A stretch of 55,897 bases of DNA from JBDREC01 sp043820105 [NCBI: Pseudomonadota bacterium] (lineage in GTDB: Bacteria > Bdellovibrionota_F > JAHFAK01): the NCBI GenBank assembly GCA_043820105.1, contig JBDREC010000081.1:1-55897 (forward strand). The letters are read 5' to 3'. The notes under the pieces were generated by a model. That model ran no database searches. It saw only the letters and a program-made list of their open reading frames with translations, and was not told the DNA's origin. This document shows positions 8,369 to 17,252 of this stretch, piece after piece (the stretch's first letter is position 1; each line of letters starts with the position of its first letter). Position numbers and translations under genes: made by a program.

Positions 8369-8995
8369 ATGTTTAAGGTATATTTGATTCGTCACGGCGA
8401 ATGCAAAGGCAATAAAGAAGGCTTGTTTCGAGGACGCTCTGATTTTCCATTAAATGAAAATGGTATTAGACAATCTTTAGATCTTGCTAAAGCGCTGAGT
8501 GAAAAAGATATTATGCATGTTTATTCATCTCCATTAAAAAGAGCTCATCAAACAGCAGAATCAATTTCTTTAGAATTGCATCTTCCATTAACTTCAATAA
8601 AAGATTTTAATAATATTCATTTGGGCGAGTGGGAAGGAATGCATAAAGATGTGATTATGAAAGAATATCCAAAGGAGTGGGAGATTTGGAAAGCTAACCC
8701 TGAAAAACTGCAGATGAAAAATTGTGAGACACTGGAATCTGTTGCTAAGCGGTCAAGTATGACAATAGAAAATCTTCGCTTAAAGCATGAAAATGATACA
8801 ATCGCAATTGTAACTCACAGGGCAGTTATAAAACCTCTTATTGCTAGCTTACTTGAAATAAAAGAACCATATTTTTGGAAGCTGCATATGGATAATTGTT
8901 CTTATTCCATCCTTGAATATCATAGCAGTAATTACATGCTTTCTAAGCTAAATGTAACTGATCATTTAAATGAATATGTGAATGAAATGTATTGA
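8369..8995 (+). CDS. Histidine phosphatase (phosphoglycerate mutase/CobC family)
   Basis: The N-terminal YLIRHGECKGN contains the RHG catalytic signature with the phosphorylated His at about residue 9. FRGRSDFPLNENGIRQS and YSSPLKRAHQTAESI are typical of the small-molecule phosphatase branch, and VTHRAVIKPLIASLL supplies the second catalytic His. At 208 residues it is full length. Relatives include alpha-ribazole phosphatase (CobC) and broad phosphatases. No cobalamin genes are near, so the substrate is open. It converges with the ZIP transporter gene with no gap. Confidence 0.85.
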   Translation: MFKVYLIRHGECKGNKEGLFRGRSDFPLNENGIRQSLDLAKALSEKDIMHVYSSPLKRAHQTAESISLELHLPLTSIKDFNNIHLGEWEGMHKDVIMKEYPKEWEIWKANPEKLQMKNCETLESVAKRSSMTIENLRLKHENDTIAIVTHRAVIKPLIASLLEIKEPYFWKLHMDNCSYSILEYHSSNYMLSKLNVTDHLNEYVNEMY

Positions 8996-9802
8996 TTAAA
9001 TAAATAAAAGCAAGCTTACTGCCATAACACCCATTCCCGCAATAAGTCCATAAATAGCCAAATGATGCTCGCCATATTCCCTGGCAGCTGGTAATAGTTC
9101 ATCAAGTGAAATAAAAACCATAATTCCAGCTACAAAAGCAAAACTAAAGCCAAAGATTGCAGCACTAAAAAATGTTCTTAAAATAAAATAGCCAAAAAGT
9201 GCTCCAACAGGTTCAGCTAAGCCAGATAAGAAGGAATATAAAAAGGCTTTTTTCCTGTCATTTGTTGCATAATATATTGGGACAGACACTGAAATTCCTT
9301 CAGGGATATTGTGAATAGCTATTGCAAATGCAATTGATAGACCTAAAAAGGGATCTTTAATTGCAGAAACAAAGGTAGCAAGACCTTCTGGGAAATTGTG
9401 AATAGAGATTGCTAAAGCAACAAAAAGTCCCATTCTTAAAAGTTTTGCCTTGGGAAGATTTTTATCATTGGATTTCATATCTTCAACTGAACGGATTTCA
9501 TGTGGATTTTCATATGATGGAATCATCCTATCAATTAATGCAATAAAGGCAATGCCAGTAAAAAAGGCAATTACTGTTAACCAATTTCCACGAAGTTTTC
9601 CAAAAGCTTCAACGTTGCTTTGGTTTGCTTTTGCAAATATTTCAACCATAGAAACATAAATCATAACACCTGCAGAAAATCCAAGGCTAACTGATAGAAA
9701 TTTCTTATTTGTTGTTTTAGCAAAAAAGGCAATTAGGCTACCTATGCCAGTAGCTAGGCCAGCGAATAGTGTTAATAAAAAAGCTGTCCAAAAGTTTTCC
9801 AT
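8996..9802 (-). CDS. zupT: ZIP-family divalent metal transporter
   Basis: A polytopic inner-membrane protein that takes up zinc and related ions (iron, manganese). The two metal-binding helices carry [10 protein letters not shown] and [10 protein letters not shown], the ZIP signature. I place the start at the ATG at 9802, inside a longer frame that opens with a TTG at 9814. No convincing SD is seen for either. The length (about 268 residues) fits ZupT of the GufA-like branch. The acidic/basic loop between the third and fourth segments is short and contains no His-rich stretch. Confidence 0.88.
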   Translation of the reverse strand: MENFWTAFLLTLFAGLATGIGSLIAFFAKTTNKKFLSVSLGFSAGVMIYVSMVEIFAKANQSNVEAFGKLRGNWLTVIAFFTGIAFIALIDRMIPSYENPHEIRSVEDMKSNDKNLPKAKLLRMGLFVALAISIHNFPEGLATFVSAIKDPFLGLSIAFAIAIHNIPEGISVSVPIYYATNDRKKAFLYSFLSGLAEPVGALFGYFILRTFFSAAIFGFSFAFVAGIMVFISLDELLPAAREYGEHHLAIYGLIAGMGVMAVSLLLFI

Positions 9803-9882
9803 AAATAAGTACAAAATTAAGTTAATATTGATTTTAGATTAATTTAGTATTATTGGGAAAGCAATTAATTATAGGAGATAAA

Positions 9883-10545
9883 ATGCTAGAAGCAATTATA
9901 TATGATTTAGATGGAGTTATAATAGAATCTGAACCACTGTGGAGAATCGCTGAAATTGAATCTTTTAACAGCATTGGAATTGATCTGCCCATTGCTGAAT
10001 GTGAAAAGATGAAAGGTGTAAAAATTGATGAGTTTGTTTTATCTTGGTATAGTTTTTATAAATGGGATTTAAATGTACTTACAACAGAAGAAATGACCAA
10101 TAAAATTGTTGAGCGATTCATTAATCTAATAATTCAGAAAGGCAAGCAATTGCCCGGCTTAATGTATTCTTTGGAATTTTTTAAAAGCAAGGGTTACAAA
10201 ATGGCTATTGCGAGCTCTTCAAATATGAAAATAATTTTAACTGTTCTTGAAAAATTTGGGATCAAGTCATATTTTAATGAAATACATTCCGCTGAGTCAG
10301 AGGAATATGGAAAACCTCACCCCGCAGTTTATATAAATTGCGCTAAGAAATTGAATGTGGATCCAAGTCAATGTCTGGCAATTGAAGATTCTGAAAATGG
10401 AGTTTTAGCAGCAAAAGCCGCTAAAATGAAATGTATATCTGTTTCAAAAGAAGAACTTTCTTTAAATAAAATATTTTTAATTGCTGATTTTAATCTTAAA
10501 TCTTTAAATCAGATAAACGAAAACCTGCTTTTACCTATTCTCTAA
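9883..10545 (+). CDS. HAD phosphatase, beta-phosphoglucomutase-like
   Basis: The start at 9883 is set by AGGAG just upstream; the longer frame from 9853 lacks one. Motif I is YDLDGVIIESEP (nucleophile Asp and acid/base Asp), motif II is ASSSN, motif III is GKPHP, and motif IV is IEDSENGV. The helical cap between motifs I and II is of the C1 type, as in beta-phosphoglucomutase, hexitol phosphatase and 2-deoxyglucose-6-phosphatase. Length is 220 residues. The exact sugar phosphate cannot be told from the sequence. Confidence 0.85.
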   Translation: MLEAIIYDLDGVIIESEPLWRIAEIESFNSIGIDLPIAECEKMKGVKIDEFVLSWYSFYKWDLNVLTTEEMTNKIVERFINLIIQKGKQLPGLMYSLEFFKSKGYKMAIASSSNMKIILTVLEKFGIKSYFNEIHSAESEEYGKPHPAVYINCAKKLNVDPSQCLAIEDSENGVLAAKAAKMKCISVSKEELSLNKIFLIADFNLKSLNQINENLLLPIL

Positions 10546-10713
10546 GCATTTTTTCACTTATTCATTGTTCATTGTGATAATAGTGCTTTTTTTTTGCTTA
10601 GGTCCCAGTTTTTTGCTCAATAGATTTCATAAGTTATATTGGCTTATTTTCGCCGCTAACTGAATTTAGCTTATATTATTAATCATTATTCAATTTTGCT
10701 CATTGTTAGTATT

Positions 10714-10730
10714 TTGGTATCTTTATTGCA
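10714..10730 (+). promoter_or_regulatory. Sigma-54 promoter for the (DG)n lipoprotein gene
   Basis: TTGGTATCTTTATTGCA has GG and GC exactly 12 nt apart (-24/-12) and the TTGCA end. The start would be near 10742, about 57 nt before the ATG. An inverted repeat GCTAA-N6-TTAGC lies at 10655-10670. Nothing else is seen in 10546-10713. Confidence 0.55.
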
Positions 10731-10798
10731 ATATACAACTTTCTAGAGAAGGAAAAATACAATTAATCGCCTAATGTTTAATGCTTCAGGGGGAATTC

Positions 10799-11728
10799 AT
10801 GAAGAAATATAATTTTTCTTTTCTTTTTATTCTACTAAATTTTACTCTAATTAATTTCCTTTTTTTGAGTTGTGGTGAGCCAGCTGAAAAGAGAGCTGTT
10901 CTATCTAGTTTAGCTTATCCTGATGAATGTTATGTTGATTTTGAAGCAAGTGTTGAAATTGTGGAAGAGATTTATTTTAAAGTAAAATATTCTGAAGATG
11001 AAAGTTTTAAAGAAGATGCAAATAATAATAATATATATGATTATTGTGAAGAAGATCTTGTTGAAACAGAGCCTTTTGAACAAGTTGATGGCGATGGCGA
11101 CGGCGATGGCGACGGTGACGGAGACGGAGATGGCGATGGCGATGGAGACGGTGATGGCGACGGTGATGGTGACGGAGATGGAGATGGCGATGGTGACGGC
11201 GATGGTGATGGTGATGGTGATGGAGATGGTGACGGAGACGGCGATGGTGACGGCGATGGTGATGGAGATGGTGACGGTGATGGTGATGGAGACGGAGACG
11301 GCGATACTGATCCAGTAATCGTTGTTGTTTTCCAAGATTCAGATTATGATGAGCTAGTTAGCATTAAATCTGATAATGGATCTTTTGAAGAATCTTGTTT
11401 TTATGCCTACGACTGCTCTGATTTATCAGATGATGGTGTAAATAGTTATATTGATCTGGCAATTGATGAAATAATTGTTGGGTTTGGTGATTCAACATTA
11501 ATGGTTGAAATTTTTGTTGATAATATGATGTATGCATATGGTCTAATTAAAGATGGTGCCTTAACAATTGAAGATTCTGAAGTAGAAGCCCAAGATCCTG
11601 GTCTTGGCCAATCACTAAATAGAGTCATTGAAAAACCTTTAGAATTGGATGAGCAAGGCTATATTGTTCTTGATTTAAATGGTTTATATGTTTTGACTGA
11701 TCGACTTTTAAAAAGGATCAATGATTAA
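10799..11728 (+). CDS. Lipoprotein with a (Asp-Gly)36 tract
   Basis: The ATG at 10799 follows AGGGGG by 5 nt. A hydrophobic signal peptide ends in [11 protein letters not shown], a likely lipoprotein cleavage site, so the protein should be exported and lipidated. From residue 97 the codons at 11087-11305 encode 36 Asp-Gly pairs plus a final Asp, bounded by acidic EPFEQV and TDPVIVV. Asp-Gly repeats resemble calcium-binding loops of thrombospondin type 3 and dockerin proteins. The C-terminal 140 residues contain [11 protein letters not shown] (a possible disulfide) and strand-rich sequence with no family I recognise. Codon third positions vary freely (GAT/GAC, GGC/GGT/GGA), so the dipeptide appears to be kept at protein level. 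A sigma-54-type promoter lies upstream. Confidence 0.8.
   Translation: MKKYNFSFLFILLNFTLINFLFLSCGEPAEKRAVLSSLAYPDECYVDFEASVEIVEEIYFKVKYSEDESFKEDANNNNIYDYCEEDLVETEPFEQVDGDGDGDGDGDGDGDGDGDGDGDGDGDGDGDGDGDGDGDGDGDGDGDGDGDGDGDGDGDGDGDGDGDGDGDGDTDPVIVVVFQDSDYDELVSIKSDNGSFEESCFYAYDCSDLSDDGVNSYIDLAIDEIIVGFGDSTLMVEIFVDNMMYAYGLIKDGALTIEDSEVEAQDPGLGQSLNRVIEKPLELDEQGYIVLDLNGLYVLTDRLLKRIND
11087..11305 (+). repeat. Hexanucleotide tract coding (Asp-Gly)36
   Basis: 219 bp of GAY-GGN hexamers in one frame. Any slippage by one unit keeps the reading frame. It creates long false ORFs on the other strand and in the +1 frame. Confidence 0.95.
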
Positions 11729-11755
11729 TTAGTTCCCATATCAAAACTCACTTTA

Positions 11756-11831
11756 TGTCATGCTGAATTAATTTCAGCATCCCCCATACTCAGTTGTATC
11801 AAGGGGATCCTGAAATAAATTCAGGATGACA
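11756..11831 (+). repeat. Palindromic repeat of two hairpin units, 29-nt arms
   Basis: The arms at 11756-11784 and 11803-11831 are reverse complements apart from three positions. Each arm is itself a hairpin (GCTGAA/TTCAGC on the left, CCTGAA/TTCAGG on the right). Two of the three differences are a matched pair that preserves the inner stem. TGTCATnCTGAA hairpins of this kind occur as dispersed repeats in unrelated bacteria. Confidence 0.85.
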
Positions 11832-11865
11832 ATCCCCAGATTATTAGTTTTGGGATGGATACTAA

Positions 11866-12273
11866 TTAACTGTTTTTCACTTCTGTTTGGATCTCAAACT
11901 CCGGTGGATTGAGTAATGTTCTCTTAACTGTGCACATATTTGCCACCCTAATCAAAGAATCCAAATACTTTTCAGGAAAATCAGCAGGCACTTTAATATC
12001 AATGATAACTTTTGACAAAGACATTTTCCCATCTTTTTCTGCAAACTCGTGATTTTGAGTAAGTTCTATGTTCTCAGTTGAAATACCTCTGTTTTGACAA
12101 AAGCCATTAACATAGACTCCAGCGCAAGTAGCTAGGCTTGCTAAGAATAAAGAAAAAGGTTCAGGAGCAGTGCCTTGTCCACCATTTTCCACAGATTGAT
12201 CTGTGTTGACAGTAAAACCATTAAATTCAGCGTTTACTTTTTTCCCACCGGGTAATTTTACTTTTATTTCCAT
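11866..12273 (-). CDS. OsmC-family protein
   Basis: OsmC/Ohr proteins are small cytoplasmic dimers that often reduce hydroperoxides through two cysteines. Here SLATCAGVYVNGFC and NMCTVKRTL carry the conserved Cys positions, and the FTVNTDQSVENGGQGTAPEPF segment is typical of the YhfA-like branch, for which a peroxidase role is less well established. The start at 12273 is chosen because AGGAG lies 7 nt upstream; the frame opens 7 codons earlier. The length of 135 residues is normal. The gene stands alone between a palindromic repeat and a heptamer array. Confidence 0.85.
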   Translation of the reverse strand: MEIKVKLPGGKKVNAEFNGFTVNTDQSVENGGQGTAPEPFSLFLASLATCAGVYVNGFCQNRGISTENIELTQNHEFAEKDGKMSLSKVIIDIKVPADFPEKYLDSLIRVANMCTVKRTLLNPPEFEIQTEVKNS

Positions 12274-12293
12274 TTGGGCTCCTGTTGTTACCA

Positions 12294-12405
12294 TTATTTA
12301 TTAATTATTAATTGTTAACTATTAATTATTCTATAACGCTAATTCCTAGTTCAATTTTCAGAAAATAACCAATAATTAATAAATAATAATTAATAATTAA
12401 TTTAT
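12294..12405 (+). repeat. Paired heptamer arrays (TTAATTA / AATAATT)
   Basis: The left arm at 12294-12335 has units TTATTTA, TTAATTA, TTAATTG, TTAACTA, TTAATTA. The right arm at 12371-12405 has AATAATT, AATAAAT, AATAATT, AATAATT, AATTTAT, roughly inverted to the left. The right end overlaps the stop codon of the CydA-like gene. Confidence 0.85.
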
Positions 12406-13637
12406 AGGTTCATTAAAAACTTTATCAGCACATCCATTTCATCCTCACTCCCTACAAAAGGAGTCATACCCTCAGGAGGATTCGTTAAAAGCTCTTTTAA
12501 TGTTTCTTTATCAAAATAATCATATAGCGACACCAGTTCTCCACCGCTTCCACCACCAGATCCATTTATTTTATGGCAATTGGTACATGCATTTTTTTGC
12601 ATAATATTAACTGCATTTATTGTCTTTTTATTATATTTGCTTTCAGCTGCAACATCATTTTTCTCATTTAATAACTGATTTGAGTACATATGCCCATAAA
12701 TTAGATAAGGCTTTCTTGCTCTTTCTCTTGCATATCCACCAAAAACAAAGGTTGTAAAGGCTAGAAGGCACATTAAAATTATAATTATATTTTTCAATTT
12801 ATCCTTTATAAAAAAACTAGTTATATTTAAAATTAAAATCATACTCGCTAGAATAATCATTATCCAAAAAGGATATGATGCAAGGCCTGAGATTAGACTT
12901 TTATATGCTTCTTTATTAAAATTATATATTGTTAATAGATAGCTGATTCCAGCTATTGGTTGAAGAAAAATTAATAAATTAATAACCTTTCTTGCTTCAT
13001 CTCTTGAAAAAGCATTATACTCATTTATGTTTTTAAAAGTTCTATACGAATAAAATAAAAATATTATCATTGCTGCATTAATTATGCATGGAATGATCAG
13101 ATGAAAAGCAGATGGTATCATTGATGGATTAAAAATCGCATCTATAAGGCTTAGGTTGGAAAAGTAATTACCAGGAGTCAACATAAACGAATGCACAGCG
13201 TTGATAATTAAGGCAGCGAAAATCGCCATTGTGCATGCCATTAAACCCCAAAAATTATGGAGGTTTGATTTTTTCTTAAAAGTATTTAAATAAAAAATTG
13301 AGCTAAGCATTAAAAAAAAGAAAGCTATTAATTCAAGGATTAAACCCCAGAAAAAAATTCGATATAATTTTGAGGTGAAAATCGGAAAAAGTGAAATTAG
13401 CAAAATTAAAATGCCAACACCCAAAACCCCATTTAGCTTCATCATATCTGAAATAGCTTTAACAATCTTGTAAGCAAGCTTATCATAGTTAGGCTTTTGC
13501 TTTTTGACTGCCAGCATTTCCCAATAAAAAGCAAGGCATAATGCACCAACTGCTACAAAGGCAAAAAAAACATGAACCAGAATAATAATTGCCATTATAT
13601 TTGTATTTCCTATTAAAGGGAATTGAATTGTTTGCAT
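12402..13637 (-). CDS. CydA-superfamily membrane protein fused to a cytochrome c domain
   Basis: The N-terminal 330 residues align with subunit I of cytochrome bd: FPLIGN start, H22 in LVHVFFAF (E. coli H19), E102 in LELIAFFF (E99), FNPS...FH179 (H186) and FWIM260 (M393). GGYARERARKPY at 300-311 is a weakened form of GWxxxExGRQPW. So three likely heme b ligands are kept, but the position of E107 is M110. Only 81 residues separate H179 from M260, against about 207 in E. coli, so the quinol-binding Q-loop is missing. A single CTNCH heme c site (351-355) and M391 form a C-terminal cytochrome c. There is no CydB gene nearby. SD AAGGTG precedes the ATG. It may take electrons from a c-type donor or act as an electron transfer or sensor protein. 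Confidence 0.75.
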   Translation of the reverse strand: MQTIQFPLIGNTNIMAIIILVHVFFAFVAVGALCLAFYWEMLAVKKQKPNYDKLAYKIVKAISDMMKLNGVLGVGILILLISLFPIFTSKLYRIFFWGLILELIAFFFLMLSSIFYLNTFKKKSNLHNFWGLMACTMAIFAALIINAVHSFMLTPGNYFSNLSLIDAIFNPSMIPSAFHLIIPCIINAAMIIFLFYSYRTFKNINEYNAFSRDEARKVINLLIFLQPIAGISYLLTIYNFNKEAYKSLISGLASYPFWIMIILASMILILNITSFFIKDKLKNIIIILMCLLAFTTFVFGGYARERARKPYLIYGHMYSNQLLNEKNDVAAESKYNKKTINAVNIMQKNACTNCHKINGSGGGSGGELVSLYDYFDKETLKELLTNPPEGMTPFVGSEDEMDVLIKFLMNL

Positions 13638-13793
13638 AAACTAACACCTTTTTAATTAATTAAGATAATCTTTTTTAGTTTATTATTATTAATAGTCAAA
13701 TCAAAATCTTAAGACAGATTTACACTTGACAAATCGCGCCATTTATTGTTTGGAGTTACCATGATAAGTGTTATGCTGTAAGTAGTAAATCTT

Positions 13794-13828
13794 AACCTTA
13801 CCACTTACCACTTACCACTTACCACTTA
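13794..13828 (+). repeat. Heptamer array CCACTTA x4-5
   Basis: Five units in register (AACCTTA, then CCACTTA four times), directly upstream of the SD of the porin gene. It is the reverse complement of the AGTGGTA word. Confidence 0.9.
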
Positions 13829-13843
13829 ATCCGGAGTGTGCTC

Positions 13844-15049
13844 ATGAAAAAAATCTTTCTAATTTTATCTTTTACTCTAATTGCATCATTATTACTTGCC
13901 CAAAATTCTGATAAAATAAAAACTTTTGAATATGATATTACTGGTTTTTCACTTTCTGAGATCCCTCAAGCACTGACAGAAGAATCAACGGGTTTTGAAT
14001 TTTATGGTGATATTAAGGTTGATTTTGCTTATAATACATCTCACAGCGTTTTTGATAATTCATCTTTTTATACAGTTCAGGAAACAAGTGAAAGAGATAA
14101 TGAATTTACTTTTACTGTGAACCAATCAATGTTTGGTGTAAAATTTGGTTCTTTTGTTAAAGAAGGAATTGAAATGCTTGGCTTGATAGAAGTAGATTTT
14201 TATGGAAGTAATGATTATTACTCTCCAACTCCTGAGCTTTACAGGGCCTTTATGACAGTACGGTTTCCAAAACTAGTTATTTTAGCAGGCCAAGATTATG
14301 ATACTCATTCTCGACTTAATCCAACTAGAGTAAATTATAGTTTGTTATATGGTTCTGGAAATGTGAATTATCGAAGACCTCAAATAAGGCTAGTTAAACT
14401 TTTTGGATGTGAGGTGCAGAAACTTACTTTGGCTATTGCTGCTGCTCAGACGGTGACAGGGGATCTTGATGGAAATGGTTTTTATGATGGCACAGATGTT
14501 GGTTGGCCAACAGCTCAGGCAAGAATTGCTTATGAATATAAAGTTTTTGAAGATAATAAACCTTTAACTTTGGCCTTGTCTGGACACTTTGGAACAGAAG
14601 AGCTTGACTGGGACTTAGCTGGAGCAGATGAGAAACATCATACATATTCCGCTGTAGGTGAATTTGTTTTGCCATTTGGAAGTCATCTTTATCTTCAGGG
14701 TGAAGGATTTTATGGTTCAAACCTTGATTCTTATTATGGTGGAATTCTGCAGGGAATAAATACAACTACACAATCAAATATCGTTTCATATGGCGGATGG
14801 GCTGAGCTAGGCTTAAAACCATTTGAAAAAGTAGCAATCCATATAGGTGGTGGTATAGATAATCCTATTGATTCTGATTTAAGTTCAGGTGACAGACGTA
14901 TAAACTTTACTATTTATGATAATATTTATTATTCATTTACAGAAAATTTTATTTTAGCAGGTGAGCATTTTTACAATTATACTGATTACCATCTTGGTGT
15001 AGAAGGTGATAATAATAGATTTCAGGGATCTATGATTTATAAGTTTTAA
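13844..15049 (+). CDS. Outer-membrane beta-barrel (porin-like)
   Basis: The ATG at 13844 has CGGAG 7 nt upstream; a GTG lies two codons earlier. A signal peptide (KKIFLILSFTLIASLLLAQ) is followed by a mature part with alternating hydrophobic and polar strands rich in aromatic residues. The protein ends in MIYKF, the terminal Phe typical of proteins assembled by BAM. At about 401 residues the size fits a 16-18 strand porin of the DcaP or phosphoselective type, but I cannot name the family. The segment TGDLDGNGFYDGTD at about residue 205 looks like an EF-hand-like calcium loop. Confidence 0.75.
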   Translation: MKKIFLILSFTLIASLLLAQNSDKIKTFEYDITGFSLSEIPQALTEESTGFEFYGDIKVDFAYNTSHSVFDNSSFYTVQETSERDNEFTFTVNQSMFGVKFGSFVKEGIEMLGLIEVDFYGSNDYYSPTPELYRAFMTVRFPKLVILAGQDYDTHSRLNPTRVNYSLLYGSGNVNYRRPQIRLVKLFGCEVQKLTLAIAAAQTVTGDLDGNGFYDGTDVGWPTAQARIAYEYKVFEDNKPLTLALSGHFGTEELDWDLAGADEKHHTYSAVGEFVLPFGSHLYLQGEGFYGSNLDSYYGGILQGINTTTQSNIVSYGGWAELGLKPFEKVAIHIGGGIDNPIDSDLSSGDRRINFTIYDNIYYSFTENFILAGEHFYNYTDYHLGVEGDNNRFQGSMIYKF

Positions 15050-15053
15050 TTGC

Positions 15054-15081
15054 GTACAGGATACAGAGTACAGCGTACGGC
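15054..15081 (+). repeat. Heptamer array GTACAGG x4
   Basis: GTACAGG, ATACAGA, GTACAGC, GTACGGC in register, between the porin stop and the SD of the OmpA-type gene. Confidence 0.75.
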
Positions 15082-15097
15082 CTAAGAGGAGATACAT

Positions 15098-15553
15098 ATG
15101 CGCATTTTTAAAGTAGTTTGTTTAATGATTCTATTACTATTGTTAAATTCTTGTTTTTCAAAGTGTCCAAAGCCTTGTGCTATAGAGGAAGCAGAGCCAA
15201 TTAATGTGAAATACGTGAGCTTTGAAATTATTAGATTTGATTTGGATAAGTATAATTTAACAGATGTTGAAAAAAGAAAGATTGAAAGAAATGCAAGGCT
15301 TTTAAGAGAAAATGACGATCTCAATATTCTTTTAATGGGCCATACGGATAATCGAGGAACTGACGAGCAAAATTATGAACTGGGCTTAAACAGGGCCAAA
15401 CAAGTTAAAGAATATTTAAAACTAATAGGTATTGCAGAAGAACGTTTAAATGTTGAATCAAAAGGCGCTAAAGAAAGAATTCACAACGAAAACATCTCTT
15501 CAGTCCACGCAGTAAATCGCAGAGTCGAATTTATAATTGACTTAGATTCTTAA
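15098..15553 (+). CDS. OmpA-family (Pal-like) peptidoglycan-binding lipoprotein
   Basis: AGGAG precedes the ATG. A signal peptide ends at lipobox LLNSC. After a short Cys-containing linker (CPKPCAIEE), residues 45-150 form an OmpA C-terminal domain: MGHTDNRGTDEQNYELG and NRAKQVKEYL, then NRRVEFIID, with the Asp and Arg that hold diaminopimelate of peptidoglycan. It should tether the outer membrane to the cell wall. The size (151 residues) is close to Pal, but there are no tol genes here, so a general OmpA-like lipoprotein is the safer label. Confidence 0.88.
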   Translation: MRIFKVVCLMILLLLLNSCFSKCPKPCAIEEAEPINVKYVSFEIIRFDLDKYNLTDVEKRKIERNARLLRENDDLNILLMGHTDNRGTDEQNYELGLNRAKQVKEYLKLIGIAEERLNVESKGAKERIHNENISSVHAVNRRVEFIIDLDS

Positions 15554-15554
15554 T

Positions 15555-15589
15555 ATCTTAATCTTACCACTTACCACTTACCACTTGCA
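15555..15589 (+). repeat. Heptamer array ACTTACC
   Basis: ATCTTAA, TCTTACC, ACTTACC, ACTTACC, ACTTGCA in register, just after the OmpA-type gene and running into the AAGGAGG of the next one. Confidence 0.85.
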
Positions 15590-15599
15590 AAGGAGGGTT

Positions 15600-16172
15600 A
15601 TGAAATCATTTCTGAAATATTTTATTATTACTTTCTTTATTCTTATTCTTAATCTTAATTCTAATATTTATTCCTTTACTGGTTGGATTGAAGATGATTT
15701 TCAAAAGGCTCTAACTCTGGCTAAAAAAGAAAACAAGCTTATCTTTGCTGACTTTTGGGCTGTATGGTGTTATTCTTGCCATCATGTAAATGAAAATGTT
15801 TTGCCAGAACTTGAGGCAAGAAATGCTTTTGAAGGTTTTGTTAAGGTATCATTAAATACTGATAATAAAATTAATACAGAGCTTGTAATGAAAACAAAGC
15901 TTAGTTCTTGGCCAACGTTTATTATTTATGATTCAAATGGAAAAGAGCTAAGAAGGCTTGGAGGAGAGAATACAACAAATAATTTGTCTTTATTTATTAA
16001 GGATAAATTAAATAAATCAAGCTATCAGGACTTGAGTAAAAAGATATCAGAATTTAGAGATAAAAAAAAGAAAAAAGACTGTTTAAAGTTAGCAAGTAAT
16101 TTAGCAAAATCGGAATTAAGTGATCGTAATAAAAGAAAACTCAAAAAAATGAAAAAGGAATTGGGTGTTTAA
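15600..16172 (+). CDS. Secreted thioredoxin-like protein (DsbD-gamma type)
   Basis: AAGGAGG lies just upstream of the ATG at 15600. An N-terminal hydrophobic segment (KYFIITFFILILNLNSNIYSF) should export or anchor it. The thioredoxin fold follows with FADFWAVWCYSCHHVNENV, whose CYSC is the redox pair, and WPTFIIYDSNGKE with the cis-Pro. The closest relatives by pattern are the C-terminal domain of DsbD and its free forms, which pass reducing power to periplasmic targets. A Lys-rich C-terminal tail of about 45 residues is extra. A full DsbD is encoded at 36 kb. Confidence 0.8.
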   Translation: MKSFLKYFIITFFILILNLNSNIYSFTGWIEDDFQKALTLAKKENKLIFADFWAVWCYSCHHVNENVLPELEARNAFEGFVKVSLNTDNKINTELVMKTKLSSWPTFIIYDSNGKELRRLGGENTTNNLSLFIKDKLNKSSYQDLSKKISEFRDKKKKKDCLKLASNLAKSELSDRNKRKLKKMKKELGV

Positions 16173-16241
16173 AGATCTTTTTATTATCTTAACTCCTAAT
16201 CACCTTGTTCTCTTGTTTCAGCCTAGCACCAGGTTTTGCTT

Positions 16242-17166
16242 CTAATTGCTTACAGCAATATCCAGAGACTTACTAGGCCAGTTCTTGTTATTCCCCATAT
16301 ACGGAACAAAAATATCAACAGGAGTGGGTATAAAGCTATAAAATTTACCTTTTTCATCACATGTTTGGCTTAGGGCGATATACCAGTCAAAGATTAAATC
16401 ATCAGTTTCAGTTGGTTGATCTTTGAGTTCTATATTATAAGCATTTTTATTTGAACTAAAAGTTGCATTTAAAAATCCTCTTAAATAAGTTGTGTCAGCT
16501 GAATCTTCAATTCCTATTTATTTCTAGTTGAGCTTTTGGTAAATATTTCTTTAATACCCAGGCAAAGTAACTACATGATGAAACACAATTTTGGTTAATA
16601 ATTAACTTTATCTTTCCCTTAAATGCATATGCTGAATAAAGAAAGCTTATATCTTGCTAATATTCAATGCTTTGGCCATCTATTTCTAATAAAATATCAT
16701 TAAGCTTAGGTTTAATTTCTTCTTTGGTCTGAAAATTACTAGAAATCCAGTTCACGAAATATTCAACTTTTTTATTTTCATTGCAAACAGTTCTTGGAAC
16801 AAACTTAATTGCTGGATAACGCCATTTAGCATAGTTTTCAGGCCTTAGTTTTTTGTTACCGTCAATAGTTGTGTGAAAAGCTTTATAATAGTTTGCCAGC
16901 TTTAAAAGCGCATCCCCAAAATCTTGATTAGTTTTTGCATTTTTTATGTCTGTATTAAAATTTCTTTTGACCTCAAGCCAACTTGTAGTTCTATTTTTTT
17001 TACTTTCTAGTATTTCTCCATCATATCTTTCAAGCTTTTCTAAGAGCTCTTTAACAAAGGCCTTTTTATTTATTCTATTTAATTTTTGTTCAAATGATAA
17101 ATCTTGTTTAGCAGATGTCATTGAAGTAAAAAGAAAAATAAATGAAAATAGTATGGTTTTCTTCAT
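16242..17166 (-). pseudogene. Broken secreted S41-like peptidase gene
   Basis: The 5' piece (16657-17166) encodes a signal peptide and 169 residues ending in NDILLEIDGQSIEY and a TAG. Reading on in the same frame gives FKGKIKLIINQNCVSSCSYF, which resembles the catalytic Ser region of S41 (tail-specific) peptidases, up to a TGA near 16512. Shifting frame there opens about 85 more codons (a DTTYLRGFLNATF segment, then FDWYIALSQ and VDIFVPYMG) to a TAG at 16242. At least one nonsense change and one frameshift are needed. The region downstream of the first stop therefore holds decayed coding sequence, not a new gene. Confidence 0.65.
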
Positions 17167-17252
17167 TTCTTTAGACTCTATATGGTAAAAGATATCTTAT
17201 AGTAATATATTTTAAGGATAATTGTCAATGATCGGTTTAGTCGCTGGTGGAG

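Noticed and set aside
10910-11335. Long ORFs opposite and in another frame of the (DG)n tract (minus 10910-11335, plus 10998-11318)
   Set aside because: They consist of repeat translations (Thr-Ile-Val or Met-Ala-Thr runs) and exist only because hexamers leave all frames open. The DG frame has a signal peptide, an SD and a unique C-terminus.
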